Source: a virus
DNA length: 61,041 nucleotides
Strand: one strand, 5' to 3'
IMG/VR virus record: IMGVR_UViG_3300033571_011013
Span: 1-61,041 of that record
Notes under the pieces: model-generated
The model's input: the letters and a program-made list of their open reading frames with translations, nothing else
Databases searched by the model: none
Told to the model about the DNA's origin: nothing
Translations under genes and position numbers: made by a program
Shown here: positions 52,332 to 59,768 of the stretch, one piece after another
Layout: every line of letters starts with the position of its first letter
Numbering within the stretch: the stretch's first letter is position 1

Positions 52332-53471
52332 ATGAAAAACATTAATAGTGTTTGTTATATCTCAAAAGTTACTGAGATTAAAAAAATAGAGGGAGCCGAC
52401 AACATTGAGCAAGTTATGATTCAAGGGTGGAGTTGTGTTACTAAAAAAGGATTACATACAGTAGGAGATTTAGTAGTATGTGCCACTACAGATGCAGTAA
52501 TTCCTACAGAATTAGCAACTGAATTAGGAATACAGAACTATCTAAGAAACGGAAATAGAGTAAGGACTGTAAAACTCAAAGGTGTATATTCTGAATGTTT
52601 AATAATTCCTATAAATTTTGTATCTGATCACAATTTAAAAGATGGGGATGATTGTATGGATATACTAAACATACAGAAGTATGAGCCACCTGCTAAGATG
52701 ATTAGATTATCTAATGGAAAGACTTTTAAATACGATGTAAATCCAAACTTTAAAATATATTACAAATTTCCAAATTTCAAAAATGTTCCAAACATGTTTG
52801 ATGAGGATAGCTTAGTTCAAATAACGAGAAAAATTCATGGAACAAATGCAAGGTTCGGAGTTGTTAGAAAATATAAGTTAAGCATCTTAGATAGAATTAA
52901 GAAATTCTTTGGATTTAAATTAGCAGGATATGAATTTGTAGTAGGATCTCACAATGTAGAAAAGGGATCTGACTCTCAGGGATTTTACGATACCAATGTT
53001 TGGTATGATATAGCTAATAAATATGATGTTAAGAATAAACTCATTAACTATATTAATAGCTTTAAGTATCTTTCAGTAGAAGATACATTTGGGGATGGCA
53101 TTACTATATATGGGGAGATCTACGGAATGGGTATCCAAAAAGGTTATGACTATGGACTGAATGATGTAAGATTCGCTGTGTTTGATATTATGATTGGAAA
53201 TAATTATGTAGGATCAGATTTCGTATCTGAATTCTGTAATGAAGTAGATTTACCAACTGTTGAAGTATTGTATGAGGGTTTATATTTAGAAGACATATGT
53301 AAGACATTTATCTTAAACAATTATATTGAAAATCTTCCGAAGGGTAAGAAGATTCCTCATGAAGGTATTGTTGTTAAATGTATAAGCGGATCAAGAGATA
53401 GAGTAGCGAAGATGATAAATCCTGAATATCTTATCTTCAGTGAGAAACATAATGTAGAAGATTCGCACTAA
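52332..53471 (+). CDS. RNA ligase (DraRnl / Rnl5-like)
   Basis: 379 residues. N-terminal OB-like domain (ITEIKKIEGADNIEQVMIQG-like lysyl/OB strands), then nucleotidyltransferase motifs: ITRKIHGTNARFG (I, catalytic Lys in K-x-x-G-T-N), YGEIYGMGIQKGYDYG (IIIa-type), VRFAVFDIMIG, HEGIVVKC (IV) and VAKMINPEYL (V). The N-terminal OB domain is typical of the Deinococcus-type nick-sealing RNA ligase. It could repair tRNAs cut by host defences. Confidence 0.88.
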   Translation: MKNINSVCYISKVTEIKKIEGADNIEQVMIQGWSCVTKKGLHTVGDLVVCATTDAVIPTELATELGIQNYLRNGNRVRTVKLKGVYSECLIIPINFVSDHNLKDGDDCMDILNIQKYEPPAKMIRLSNGKTFKYDVNPNFKIYYKFPNFKNVPNMFDEDSLVQITRKIHGTNARFGVVRKYKLSILDRIKKFFGFKLAGYEFVVGSHNVEKGSDSQGFYDTNVWYDIANKYDVKNKLINYINSFKYLSVEDTFGDGITIYGEIYGMGIQKGYDYGLNDVRFAVFDIMIGNNYVGSDFVSEFCNEVDLPTVEVLYEGLYLEDICKTFILNNYIENLPKGKKIPHEGIVVKCISGSRDRVAKMINPEYLIFSEKHNVEDSH

Positions 53472-53482
53472 AATACACTATC

Positions 53483-54625
53483 ATGTCTAACATAAAACTA
53501 ACAAGTAAGATATTAAATGATAAGTATACACAATACATATATGAATCATTTGATATACAAAATAAAGAAGAAACTTCTGTTGATATTCCGTTCAATTTAA
53601 ATAATTTAGATAGTTTTGATTGGAACATAGGAGTAATAGTAGGTAACAGTGGCAGTGGAAAAACTACCATATTAAAAAGTTTGGGAGAAGTCAAAACAGT
53701 AAATTTCCATCCTGATAAACCATTAATAAGTAATTTTGATTGGTTAGAACCTAAAGATGCAACTTTTCTACTAACATCTATGGGATTATCATCTGTACCA
53801 ACATGGCTTAGACCTTTCAGATTATTATCTAATGGAGAACAATACAGAGCTGTCTTAGCATACTTAGTATCATCTTCAAATGATGGAGATACAATACTAA
53901 TAGATGAGTATACATCTGTAGTAGATAGAGACGTAGCTAAAGCAATGAGTTTTGCATTACAGAAGTATATAAGAAAAAACAATAAGAGGATAATACTTGC
54001 ATCTTGTCATTACGATATAGTTGATTGGATTATGCCTGATTGGATCTGTTCACCACAAAAGGAGGGCGCACTCGAAAGGTGCGACTATCATCGGCAAGGC
54101 AGACCAAAAATTGAATTACAAGTTAGTAGGGTCGAGTCTGAAGCTTGGAACTTCTTCAAAAAGCATCATTATTTAACAGAGAATGTTAATAAGAGCTGTA
54201 GTTTCTTTCTATTTGAATGGGATGATAAACCTGTAGCTATAGTTGTAGTATCCCCTCTACCGAGTGGAACTGTACAGAATTCATATAGATTGAGTAGAAC
54301 TGTAGTACTCCCTGATTATCAGGGGATGGGTATAGGAAGTAAAGTTTCTGAGTTTATATCTTCCATCATCAAGGGGAGGGTTTACACTAAGACTATAAAT
54401 CCTGCACTCGGTGAGTATAGAAGTAGCAGTCCTAAATGGAAACCTACTTCTAAGAATAGAAAAGTATTAAGAGGTTGCAAAAAAGAATTAGGTGAAAATA
54501 TGTGGACTACTAAAGTGAGACCATCTTATTGTTACGAATACATTGGTGAGTATGTAGAAGGTTATGATCATCTACTCTCTCCTGTAAGTGACTTACGAAA
54601 GCAGAAAGTATTAACTTTATTTTAA
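53483..54625 (+). CDS. ABC-type ATPase fused to GNAT acyltransferase
   Basis: 380 residues. Residues about 45-205: ABC ATPase with IVGNSGSGKTTIL (Walker A), LSNGEQYRAVLAYL (signature), DTILIDEYTSVVDRD (Walker B) and ASCHYDIVDW (H-loop). Residues about 215-370: GNAT-like fold with LSRTVVLPDYQGMGIGSKVS (acyl-CoA pyrophosphate loop, Q-x-x-G-x-G). There is no transmembrane part, so it is not a transporter. An ATPase tied to acyl transfer suggests modification of nucleic acid or protein (compare the GNAT-like Mu Mom, which modifies adenine); the substrate is unknown. Confidence 0.85.
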   Translation: MSNIKLTSKILNDKYTQYIYESFDIQNKEETSVDIPFNLNNLDSFDWNIGVIVGNSGSGKTTILKSLGEVKTVNFHPDKPLISNFDWLEPKDATFLLTSMGLSSVPTWLRPFRLLSNGEQYRAVLAYLVSSSNDGDTILIDEYTSVVDRDVAKAMSFALQKYIRKNNKRIILASCHYDIVDWIMPDWICSPQKEGALERCDYHRQGRPKIELQVSRVESEAWNFFKKHHYLTENVNKSCSFFLFEWDDKPVAIVVVSPLPSGTVQNSYRLSRTVVLPDYQGMGIGSKVSEFISSIIKGRVYTKTINPALGEYRSSSPKWKPTSKNRKVLRGCKKELGENMWTTKVRPSYCYEYIGEYVEGYDHLLSPVSDLRKQKVLTLF

Positions 54626-54634
54626 TATTATAAA

Positions 54635-54874
54635 ATGGCAGAGTTTAGCAAACAATATTGTGAGATGAATAATATGGGTTTCGAGGGAGACTTCGATATT
54701 TTAGAAGAGTTCGACACCTTATCTATTGGATACTATAAGTCTATGATATGTGAGGGATTTGGATTTGTTGCATTAGCCAAAGATGTAGATGGCAGATGCT
54801 TAGTAGGATTGAGAGACGATGATGGTAAAGTTAGTTGGGAATCTTATGATATTTTTATAAACAAACAAAAATAA
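54635..54874 (+). CDS. Hypothetical small acidic protein
   Basis: 79 residues (GFEGDFDILEEFDTLSIGYY, FGFVALAKDVDGRCLVGLRD). Small beta-rich fold, unrecognised. Confidence 0.6.
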   Translation: MAEFSKQYCEMNNMGFEGDFDILEEFDTLSIGYYKSMICEGFGFVALAKDVDGRCLVGLRDDDGKVSWESYDIFINKQK

Positions 54875-54879
54875 TAACT

Positions 54880-55056
54880 ATGGAGAGTAAGTTTAAAGTT
54901 GGAGATAAGGCATTTAAACCTAAAGGTTATGCATTTCCATGCACTATCATTTCAGTATTTGAAACTACTAAAGGTGATATTAGAGTTGTGGCTGAGATGG
55001 ACAACTACGGATTGTTACATATCTTTAACGAAAGTCAATTAGAATTAATCAATTAA
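54880..55056 (+). CDS. Small SH3-like hypothetical protein
   Basis: 58 residues, ATG 54880 to TAA 55054-55056. KFKVGDKAFKPKGYAFPCTI and IRVVAEMDNYGLLHIFNE read like a small five-strand barrel ('vGD.v..p......tI......vEm'). Common in phages, function unknown. Confidence 0.65.
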   Translation: MESKFKVGDKAFKPKGYAFPCTIISVFETTKGDIRVVAEMDNYGLLHIFNESQLELIN

Positions 55057-55067
55057 AAACTAAAGTT

Positions 55068-55325
55068 ATGATAAAAGAACGTGCTGAAGAATTTGTTAAT
55101 AAATTTACAGATGTGCAAGTAACCACCATAGGTTGTTTAGATGATGGCAATCCCTGTATATTTGGAAACACGATAGATTTTTCAGCTGCTAAAGAATGTG
55201 CTGTTATAGCTATTGATGAGATTCTATCATTATTAGAAATCTATGGTAATTATGGAATCATAACTTATTACGAGGATCTAAAAACTGAAATTTTAGATAA
55301 AAATTTTGGGAAGCGGAGCAAATGA
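55068..55325 (+). CDS. Hypothetical small protein
   Basis: 85 residues. The segment GCLDDGNPCIFGNTIDFSAA followed by KECAVIAIDEILSLL is conserved-looking. No family. Overlaps the next start (ATGA). Confidence 0.6.
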   Translation: MIKERAEEFVNKFTDVQVTTIGCLDDGNPCIFGNTIDFSAAKECAVIAIDEILSLLEIYGNYGIITYYEDLKTEILDKNFGKRSK

Positions 55326-55624
55326 AAGCATATAAGTTAGTAAGAAGGCTAAAAGATAATAGCATATCTCCACTATTTATAAACAAGAAACTAAGACTAC
55401 CTAAAGGTATATGGTTAGAAGCAGAGAATCATAAAACAAAAGGATTCAAGGAGAGGAAGGGATGGCACTGTACATTAGTTATGGAAGCACCTCACCTATC
55501 CAAGAAGAATAGAGTTTGGATAGAAGTAGATGTAGAGGATTATGAATTGTATAATAGACCTGAAAGTCAGGGAGGTACTTGGGTTCTTGCACAACGTATG
55601 AAAGTAGTAAGAATAGTAAATTAA
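55322..55624 (+). CDS. Conserved phage protein of unknown function
   Basis: 100 residues. LRLPKGIWLEAENHKTKGFK, ERKGWHCTLVMEAPHL and RPESQGGTWVLAQRMKVVR match a conserved protein I recall from many phages of unrelated hosts. Possibly a nucleic acid or ligand-binding beta fold. Confidence 0.7.
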   Translation: MKAYKLVRRLKDNSISPLFINKKLRLPKGIWLEAENHKTKGFKERKGWHCTLVMEAPHLSKKNRVWIEVDVEDYELYNRPESQGGTWVLAQRMKVVRIVN

Positions 55625-55629
55625 ATAAT

Positions 55630-56631
55630 ATGAAACAAAACAGTACCTCTAAAAAAGTATCACTATCTGAGATGGCAAATAGTATTAGTAAACTTTCAGA
55701 TACTTTTGTAGTATCTGAAGATAATCAATACAGTAAGATTGTTAGTCTTGGAAAGGATGTAGTCGATAGATTAAGAAAACAGAATAAAAATTTAGATTCT
55801 GAACTTAAAGATCCCATATATAAGTTTAAAGGTATATATGCTAAAGGAGGTGCTGCGAGATTAGCATTACAACTATATGATAATAAAATAGAGTATAAGT
55901 ATGAGGTTGTAAGAGATAAGGATTATGTGTATATATCTAAAGATTACGGAGATGCTTATAAAGAAGTTAGAGATTTTTGGATTGATAATTCCTATGATGA
56001 TAGAATGGAAATAGTTAGTTCTATAGAATCGTATCTTACAAGTAGAGACTTTACAGCTAATGAAGTTTTGCTTAGACCTGATGCACTCATATTCTCTCGG
56101 AGAGCTCTGAGAGATATATCTAAGAAAGTGATAAATCCAAAGTTATCATCATATAAAGATGTGTATTCTGATGGTAGTTACAATATTAGTAATGCTTTAG
56201 AAATCGATCCAAGAACTACTTCAAGACTTTTACTTTTCGCAGCGAGGTATAATTATAAAATTAATCCTAAATTTATAATAAACATTGAAAGTTTAGATAC
56301 ATTTATAATTTTAGTTGCCTTGATAAAATCATTTGAACTTAATATAGAAGATAAGTTCTTTGAATTATGTAAAGAATATGATTTAACGGAGGGTAGGAAC
56401 AGTTTAGATGAATGGTTAATGTATCTTATGAAATTACATTATAACTTTACATATGCATCTAAATATCCTAAAAACTTAGTGAATGTTTTAGCTTCCGATT
56501 ATGATAAGGCTGTAAATTATATAGATGAGTTAGAAGATGATTCTACATTAAAATTAGAACTTTTCAAAATGAAAAACTTAAATAAGTATTCTGATGAAGA
56601 GTATATAAAAAAATATTTAAAAAAGTATTAG
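55630..56631 (+). CDS. CCA-adding / poly(A) polymerase-like nucleotidyltransferase (diverged)
   Basis: 333 residues from ATG 55630, 5 nt after the previous gene. YKFKGIYAKGGAARLALQLY and YEVVRDKDYVYIS have the shape of the poly(A) polymerase head ('GG.vRD.ll....DiDi'), and SRDFTANEVLLRPDALIFS followed by RRALRDISKKVINP strongly resembles 'RRDFTiNA...d..g..id...kviR'. The first metal site is diverged. The C-terminal half is helical, as in tRNA nucleotidyltransferases. It may repair tRNA 3' ends, with the RNA ligase at 52332. Confidence 0.55.
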   Translation: MKQNSTSKKVSLSEMANSISKLSDTFVVSEDNQYSKIVSLGKDVVDRLRKQNKNLDSELKDPIYKFKGIYAKGGAARLALQLYDNKIEYKYEVVRDKDYVYISKDYGDAYKEVRDFWIDNSYDDRMEIVSSIESYLTSRDFTANEVLLRPDALIFSRRALRDISKKVINPKLSSYKDVYSDGSYNISNALEIDPRTTSRLLLFAARYNYKINPKFIINIESLDTFIILVALIKSFELNIEDKFFELCKEYDLTEGRNSLDEWLMYLMKLHYNFTYASKYPKNLVNVLASDYDKAVNYIDELEDDSTLKLELFKMKNLNKYSDEEYIKKYLKKY

Positions 56632-56632
56632 T

Positions 56633-57010
56633 ATGAAACAAAACAGTATATCTGAGAATACTTCTTTAGTAAACATTCTAAAGAACTTCATCACAGAAAA
56701 CTTGGGGAGCAGCCTCTCTCAAAAATATAATATAGATGTAGAAGTAGATGAGTATGAAGACTACATAGAACTGAAGAAGATAGTGGTACCTAAAGAACAT
56801 AGGAATAGAGGTATAGGAAGTGTAGTAATGAGTGAGTTAATAAAGTATAGTGAAACGAATAATAAAGACTTATTCGTAACACCTGATGCAGCCTATGGAG
56901 GTAATGTGAATAAACTAAACAAGTTCTATAGATCCTTTGGATTCAAACCAAACAAGGGGAGGGATAGAGACTTCAGGAGTAAAGAGTCTATGGTAAGGCG
57001 TAGTAAATAA
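56633..57010 (+). CDS. GNAT acetyltransferase
   Basis: 125 residues. KKIVVPKEHRNRGIGSVVMS (acyl-CoA loop R-x-x-G-I-G) and LFVTPDAAYGGNVNKLNKFY with RSFGF are GNAT motifs. The first 16 bases (ATGAAACAAAACAGTA) are identical to the start of the preceding gene, giving the shared N-terminus MKQNS. Residues 14-22 form a short helix (ILKNFITEN). Target unknown. Confidence 0.82.
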   Translation: MKQNSISENTSLVNILKNFITENLGSSLSQKYNIDVEVDEYEDYIELKKIVVPKEHRNRGIGSVVMSELIKYSETNNKDLFVTPDAAYGGNVNKLNKFYRSFGFKPNKGRDRDFRSKESMVRRSK

Positions 57011-57034
57011 TTTTATATTTTTTTTTTAAAAAAC

Positions 57035-57065
57035 TTGTTTTTTTAAATAAACTGTATTATATTTG
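57035..57065 (+). promoter_or_regulatory. Host-type promoter, -33 and -7
   Basis: TTG at 57035-57037 and TATATTTG at 57058-57065 with a 20-nt spacer, in the 92-nt gap before ATG 57103. Downstream T-runs and TTGTTATAAATAATC make the leader AT-rich. Confidence 0.6.
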
Positions 57066-57102
57066 CTGTTGTTATAAATAATCACTGATCACAAAACAAA
57101 AT

Positions 57103-57318
57103 ATGGACAAAGATGCAGGAAAAGGGTTAGACTATATCATAGTATTAACCATAGTATTTGTAGTACTTAAACTAACTGATACCATTGATTGGTCATGGTG
57201 GTGGGTACTATCACCACTCTTAATAAGATTCGGAATATTCATAGTATTAGGATTAATTGCTATATTGTATGTAGTACTTTCCGATATGGTAAAGAAGATA
57301 CGAAACAAGTTATATTAA
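57103..57318 (+). CDS. Two-span membrane protein
   Basis: 71 residues. Spans at about 11-29 (YIIVLTIVFVVLKLTDTI) and 38-60 (LIRFGIFIVLGLIAILYVVL) around a Trp-rich loop DWSWWWVLSP. I recall similar phage proteins labelled 'transmembrane Fragile-X-F protein'; the name gives no function. Confidence 0.75.
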   Translation: MDKDAGKGLDYIIVLTIVFVVLKLTDTIDWSWWWVLSPLLIRFGIFIVLGLIAILYVVLSDMVKKIRNKLY

Positions 57319-57340
57319 AAACCAAAAAAAAGTTGCGGAG

Positions 57341-57616
57341 ATGAACCCAATCCAATTCAAATCATTCAGCTGTAAGGTAGAGATGAGTACCTATGTAGCA
57401 GACAGTACTAAACAATCTATACTACTAAGAGATGTAGAAGACAATACACCTATAGCAAAGGCAACAGTGTATATAGAGAATCTTCAGGAGGGAGAGGTAG
57501 CTATAAAAGACTACTCAGAGAATGAAGGGATACTACAGGTACTTATAGAGAATAACGTAATAGAGTATCCACATAGAACACAGAACGGATTCCCTATCTG
57601 CTACATAAAGAAATAA
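57341..57616 (+). CDS. Hypothetical protein with raised G+C
   Basis: 91 residues. MNPIQFKSFSCKVEMSTYVA opens a beta-rich protein (VEDNTPIAKATVYIENLQEG). It is the last gene before the control region, and its codons use more C and G than most of the window. Unrecognised. Confidence 0.65.
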   Translation: MNPIQFKSFSCKVEMSTYVADSTKQSILLRDVEDNTPIAKATVYIENLQEGEVAIKDYSENEGILQVLIENNVIEYPHRTQNGFPICYIKK

Positions 57617-57637
57617 ACAAACTAAGATCGTATAGCA

Positions 57638-57658
57638 CCCTCCCCACCAAAGGGAGGG
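57638..57658 (+). terminator. GC-rich hairpin after 57341
   Basis: CCCTCCC and GGGAGGG pair across a 7-nt loop. No T-run follows directly (GGCTTATTGG), so it is a weak terminator or a structural element. It resembles the C/G-rich hairpins found later at 58494 and 59661. Confidence 0.5.
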
Positions 57659-57688
57659 GGCTTATTGGAAAATTAACTATACAGTTAT

Positions 57689-57844
57689 ATGAAGAGTATA
57701 AAGAGTAAAGTGTGTATTAAACTAATCGTGGTGTCAAATAAATTGTATGAGTCTAAGATACTGAGGGTAGTGAGGAGGGAGGAGATTAACTCAAAACAAT
57801 TGATAACTAACGTATTTGTTATGTTATTAACATTATGTGGATAA
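57689..57844 (+). CDS. Doubtful small ORF
   Basis: 51 codons from ATG 57689 (MKSIKSKVCIKLIVVSNKLY...), ending at the TAA inside the first DnaA-box unit. No promoter box or recognised domain. Its overlap with the repeat argues that it may be chance. Confidence 0.25.
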   Translation: MKSIKSKVCIKLIVVSNKLYESKILRVVRREEINSKQLITNVFVMLLTLCG

Positions 57845-57869
57845 CTATGTGGATAACTATGTGGATAAC
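57834..57869 (+). repeat. Three tandem 12-bp repeats, each with a perfect DnaA box
   Basis: TATGTGGATAAC repeats three times without a gap (57834-57845, 57846-57857, 57858-57869). Each holds TGTGGATAA, the exact complement of the consensus DnaA box TTATCCACA, at 57836, 57848 and 57860. They stand just right of the palindrome ATGTTATTAACAT. All lie in the same orientation at 12-bp spacing, roughly one helical turn, so DnaA would bind on the same face. Confidence 0.9.
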
Positions 57870-58012
57870 TTTTAGGTTTATTTGGTTGATGCTTGTAAGT
57901 GTGTGTTAAGGGAGGGGGATGTCAATGGAAAAAAATGAGTGTATCTGCCCTATTTTCATCCCGCCCTCCCTTTTTTTTCACAGGAAATCTATTTTTAAAT
58001 TTTAAATTTTAA

Positions 58013-58336
58013 ATGATGAAACCCTTTACTGACAACAAGTCTGTTAATTTAAAATACAATTACTTTGAAATAAAATATAAAATTAAAAATGAAAATGATT
58101 TTAATATTTTAAAAAGTATAATTAAAAATGATAATTTAAAATATAGGGATGATCATGAATCTGATTCTATTTTTAAATTATCTTCCAAGGTTGATGGTAT
58201 AAAATATTTAGAGTATTTAAATGATCAGGCATACTTCCTTAACATCATAGGGAGGGATCTATATGAAAAGAATAAGAGGAGTATAAATGATAAAGATTGT
58301 TTAGACTTTTACGATATACATGTTTTTGTGGTTTAA
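58013..58336 (+). CDS. Hypothetical AT-rich gene
   Basis: 107 residues (or 106 from ATG 58016). Lys/Asn/Asp-rich, alpha/beta layout (YFEIKYKIKNENDFNILKSI; GIKYLEYLNDQAYFLNIIGR). Much lower G+C than its right-hand neighbours. Unrecognised. Ends just before a terminator and the first repeat module. Confidence 0.6.
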   Translation: MMKPFTDNKSVNLKYNYFEIKYKIKNENDFNILKSIIKNDNLKYRDDHESDSIFKLSSKVDGIKYLEYLNDQAYFLNIIGRDLYEKNKRSINDKDCLDFYDIHVFVV

Positions 58337-58370
58337 GTGTGTGCTTTGCTTTTTCGTTGTCATTGTGTTG

Positions 58371-58400
58371 ATGGAGGGTCTTTATGATCCTCCATTTTTG
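58371..58400. terminator. Terminator, module copy 1
   Basis: ATGGAGGGTC and GATCCTCCAT form a 10-bp stem (one G-T) around TTTAT (58371-58395), followed by a five-T run. It ends gene 58013 and directly precedes the 52-nt repeat. Confidence 0.85.
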
Positions 58401-58452
58401 ATTTACCTATAAGGTACTTGATGAAATGAGATAATTGCGTGTTTGATCTTTG
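58401..58452 (+). repeat. 52-nt regulatory repeat, copy 1
   Basis: Starts with ATTTACCTATAAGGTA, whose TACCTATAAGGTA is a perfect inverted repeat (arms TACCT/AGGTA), and ends ATGAGATAATTGCGTGTTTG ATCTTTG. Five differences from copy 2, all in the stretch after the palindrome. The final GATCTTTG is one base off TAnnTTTG, so the element may be an operator-promoter. Confidence 0.85.
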
Positions 58453-58470
58453 CACACTTTCGGAGTGGAT

Positions 58471-58512
58471 CCTCCCCTCCCCTACCCCATCCACCACCTC
58501 CCCGAAGGTGGG
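58471..58512 (+). repeat. C-rich tract and hairpin, module copy 1
   Basis: Runs of C separated by T/A/CA (CCTCCCCTCCCCTACCCC) followed by CCACCT...AGGTGG with a 6-nt loop (58494-58511). The minus strand carries matching G-runs able to form a G-quadruplex. Highly unusual in this AT-rich sequence; the same type of tract recurs at 59641 and 61031. Confidence 0.8.
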
Positions 58513-58546
58513 AAAATACATTAACAAAATTTTAACATATGGGTAC

Positions 58547-58578
58547 TTGCAATTGTGCAAACTAATGTTGTAGATTTG
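58547..58578 (+). promoter_or_regulatory. Host-type promoter before the DUF932 gene
   Basis: TTG at 58547-58549 and TAGATTTG at 58571-58578 with a 21-nt spacer; ATG 58611 is 32 nt downstream. Two TTAACA motifs stand upstream (58521-58536), as they do before the next gene. Confidence 0.65.
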
Positions 58579-58610
58579 CATCAACAATCAACCAAAAAAA
58601 AAACATTGTT

Positions 58611-59459
58611 ATGATTAACGAACTAAGCTTACAAAATCTAATTTCATTGGCACCTGCTATCAAAAGTGCGGGAGCCGTATCTACAGTATCCAAGAGATAC
58701 ACATTCATCTCTTCTATGCAAGTAATAGAAGACATGATTAAATTAGGTTGGACACCTGTAGCTGCAAAGCAGAAGAGGTCTAAGACTACAAACCCATACG
58801 GGCAACACAAAGTAGAATTCAGGATTAACAAACCTATTGTTATTAAGAAAGCTACAGAGGAGGGAATGAGAGATGACGTAATATACCCACAGGTAACATT
58901 CATCAATAGCCATGATGGTAAGTCATCCTTCAGGTTCTATGCGGGTCTATTCCGCTTAGTATGTGAGAACGGACTGTCTGTACCTGTAAAAATTAATAAT
59001 GAGTCATTCTCAGATGGCTTCAGGATTAAGCATACTGACTATACCATGGAGTCTTTGAGAGAGACCATGTTCAAGTTAGTGTCCAAAATAGTTGATTCCT
59101 TGGAGCCTATTCACAAGATGCAGAAAAAGGTTCTAACCATCACCGAGGCAAGGACATTCGCAGCAAAGGCATTAGCCATCAGAAATAACATACCTGAAGA
59201 GGGTGTTGCAGATTACATAGGTAGTGTAGAATCCCTCACTTTAGATTCCATGCTATGGACTAAGAGAAGAGAGGATGAAGGTATCAACTTATGGACTGTA
59301 TTAAATGTAGTTCAGGAGAAGGTAGTAGAGGGAGGATTCCTTAGCCACAGAAGTACTGAAGATGGAATCAGATTTCGTAAGGCTAAGAAGCTACAGGATA
59401 TGACCAAGTTACAGACAATCAACAGAAGGTTGTTTGAAGAGGCAGAGATACTGTTATAG
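58611..59459 (+). CDS. DUF932 family protein
   Basis: 282 residues. YPQVTFINSHDGKSSFRFYA followed by GLFRLVCENGLSVP is the core of DUF932 ('..NShDg..a....gl.RlvC.NGl'). N- and C-terminal parts are basic and helical. DUF932 proteins occur in phages, plasmids and in association with CRISPR systems; biochemical function unknown. G+C and C-ending codons are clearly higher than upstream, consistent with an early, highly expressed or more recently acquired gene. Confidence 0.88.
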   Translation: MINELSLQNLISLAPAIKSAGAVSTVSKRYTFISSMQVIEDMIKLGWTPVAAKQKRSKTTNPYGQHKVEFRINKPIVIKKATEEGMRDDVIYPQVTFINSHDGKSSFRFYAGLFRLVCENGLSVPVKINNESFSDGFRIKHTDYTMESLRETMFKLVSKIVDSLEPIHKMQKKVLTITEARTFAAKALAIRNNIPEEGVADYIGSVESLTLDSMLWTKRREDEGINLWTVLNVVQEKVVEGGFLSHRSTEDGIRFRKAKKLQDMTKLQTINRRLFEEAEILL

Positions 59460-59540
59460 TCTATATATAGTTACGTAGGGGGGATTGGTGAACTCATCAT
59501 CCCCCAAAGATATGATTGATTACTTAGTGGTTTAGTTTGA

Positions 59541-59567
59541 TGGGAGGCTCTTAGTCTCCCATTTTTT
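59541..59567. terminator. Terminator, module copy 2
   Basis: TGGGAGGCT and AGTCTCCCA pair (one G-T) around CTT (59541-59561), followed by a six-T run. Directly abuts repeat copy 2. Confidence 0.85.
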
Positions 59568-59619
59568 ATTTACCTATAAGGTATCTGTACAAATGAGATA
59601 ATTGCGTGTTTGATCTTTG
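59568..59619 (+). repeat. 52-nt regulatory repeat, copy 2
   Basis: Same palindrome TACCTATAAGGTA at its left and GATCTTTG at its right. One base differs from copy 3, five from copy 1. Followed by TTAGATCCCTGAGA, shared with copy 3. Confidence 0.9.
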
Positions 59620-59640
59620 GGTACTTAGATCCCTGAGATA

Positions 59641-59676
59641 CCCCCCCCCTCCCCTACCCCCCCCCTTCGGGGAGGG
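59641..59676 (+). repeat. Poly-C tract with UUCG hairpin, module copy 2
   Basis: C-runs of 9, 4 and 9 bases divided by T and TA, then TTCG and GGGGAGGG. CCC-TTCG-GGG can form a UUCG tetraloop hairpin, and the minus strand has G-runs of 9, 4 and 9. The region 59460-59768 holds no gene, only the terminator, repeat, this tract and the promoter. Confidence 0.85.
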
Positions 59677-59710
59677 TCAGAAACATTAACATAATCTTAA
59701 CATAAGTACA

Positions 59711-59742
59711 TTTGCATTTGAATAGAATAGTATAGATATTTG
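59711..59742 (+). promoter_or_regulatory. Host-type promoter before 59769
   Basis: TTTG at 59711-59714, 20-nt spacer, GATATTTG at 59735-59742 (one mismatch to TAnnTTTG). Preceded by two TTAACAT(A) motifs at 59686-59705, the same arrangement as before 58611. Confidence 0.6.
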
Positions 59743-59768
59743 CAGAGAATTAAAATCAAAACAACCGT

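Larger units (their letters stand above)
57617..58012. other. 396-nt intergenic region, candidate replication origin / control region
   Basis: It contains, in order: a GC-rich hairpin (57638-57658), a doubtful 51-codon frame (57689-57844), the 13-bp perfect palindrome ATGTTATTAACAT (57821-57833), three tandem DnaA-box units (57834-57869), a GGGAGGGGG patch near 57909-57917, and CCCGCCCTCCC followed by an eight-T run near 57960-57978. No long gene is seen. AT-rich flanks and DnaA boxes are the classical ingredients of a DnaA-dependent origin, so this is the best origin candidate in the window. Confidence 0.5.

Noticed and set aside
53437-53982. Antisense frame of 181 codons opposite the ABC-GNAT gene
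   Set aside because: It lies over the Walker A to Walker B region of a well-supported gene and shows no recognisable motif.
55579-55629. TTG start for the nucleotidyltransferase-like gene
   Set aside because: The added residues are the shadow of gene 55322; ATG 55630 lies just after its stop and is shared with the start of 56633.
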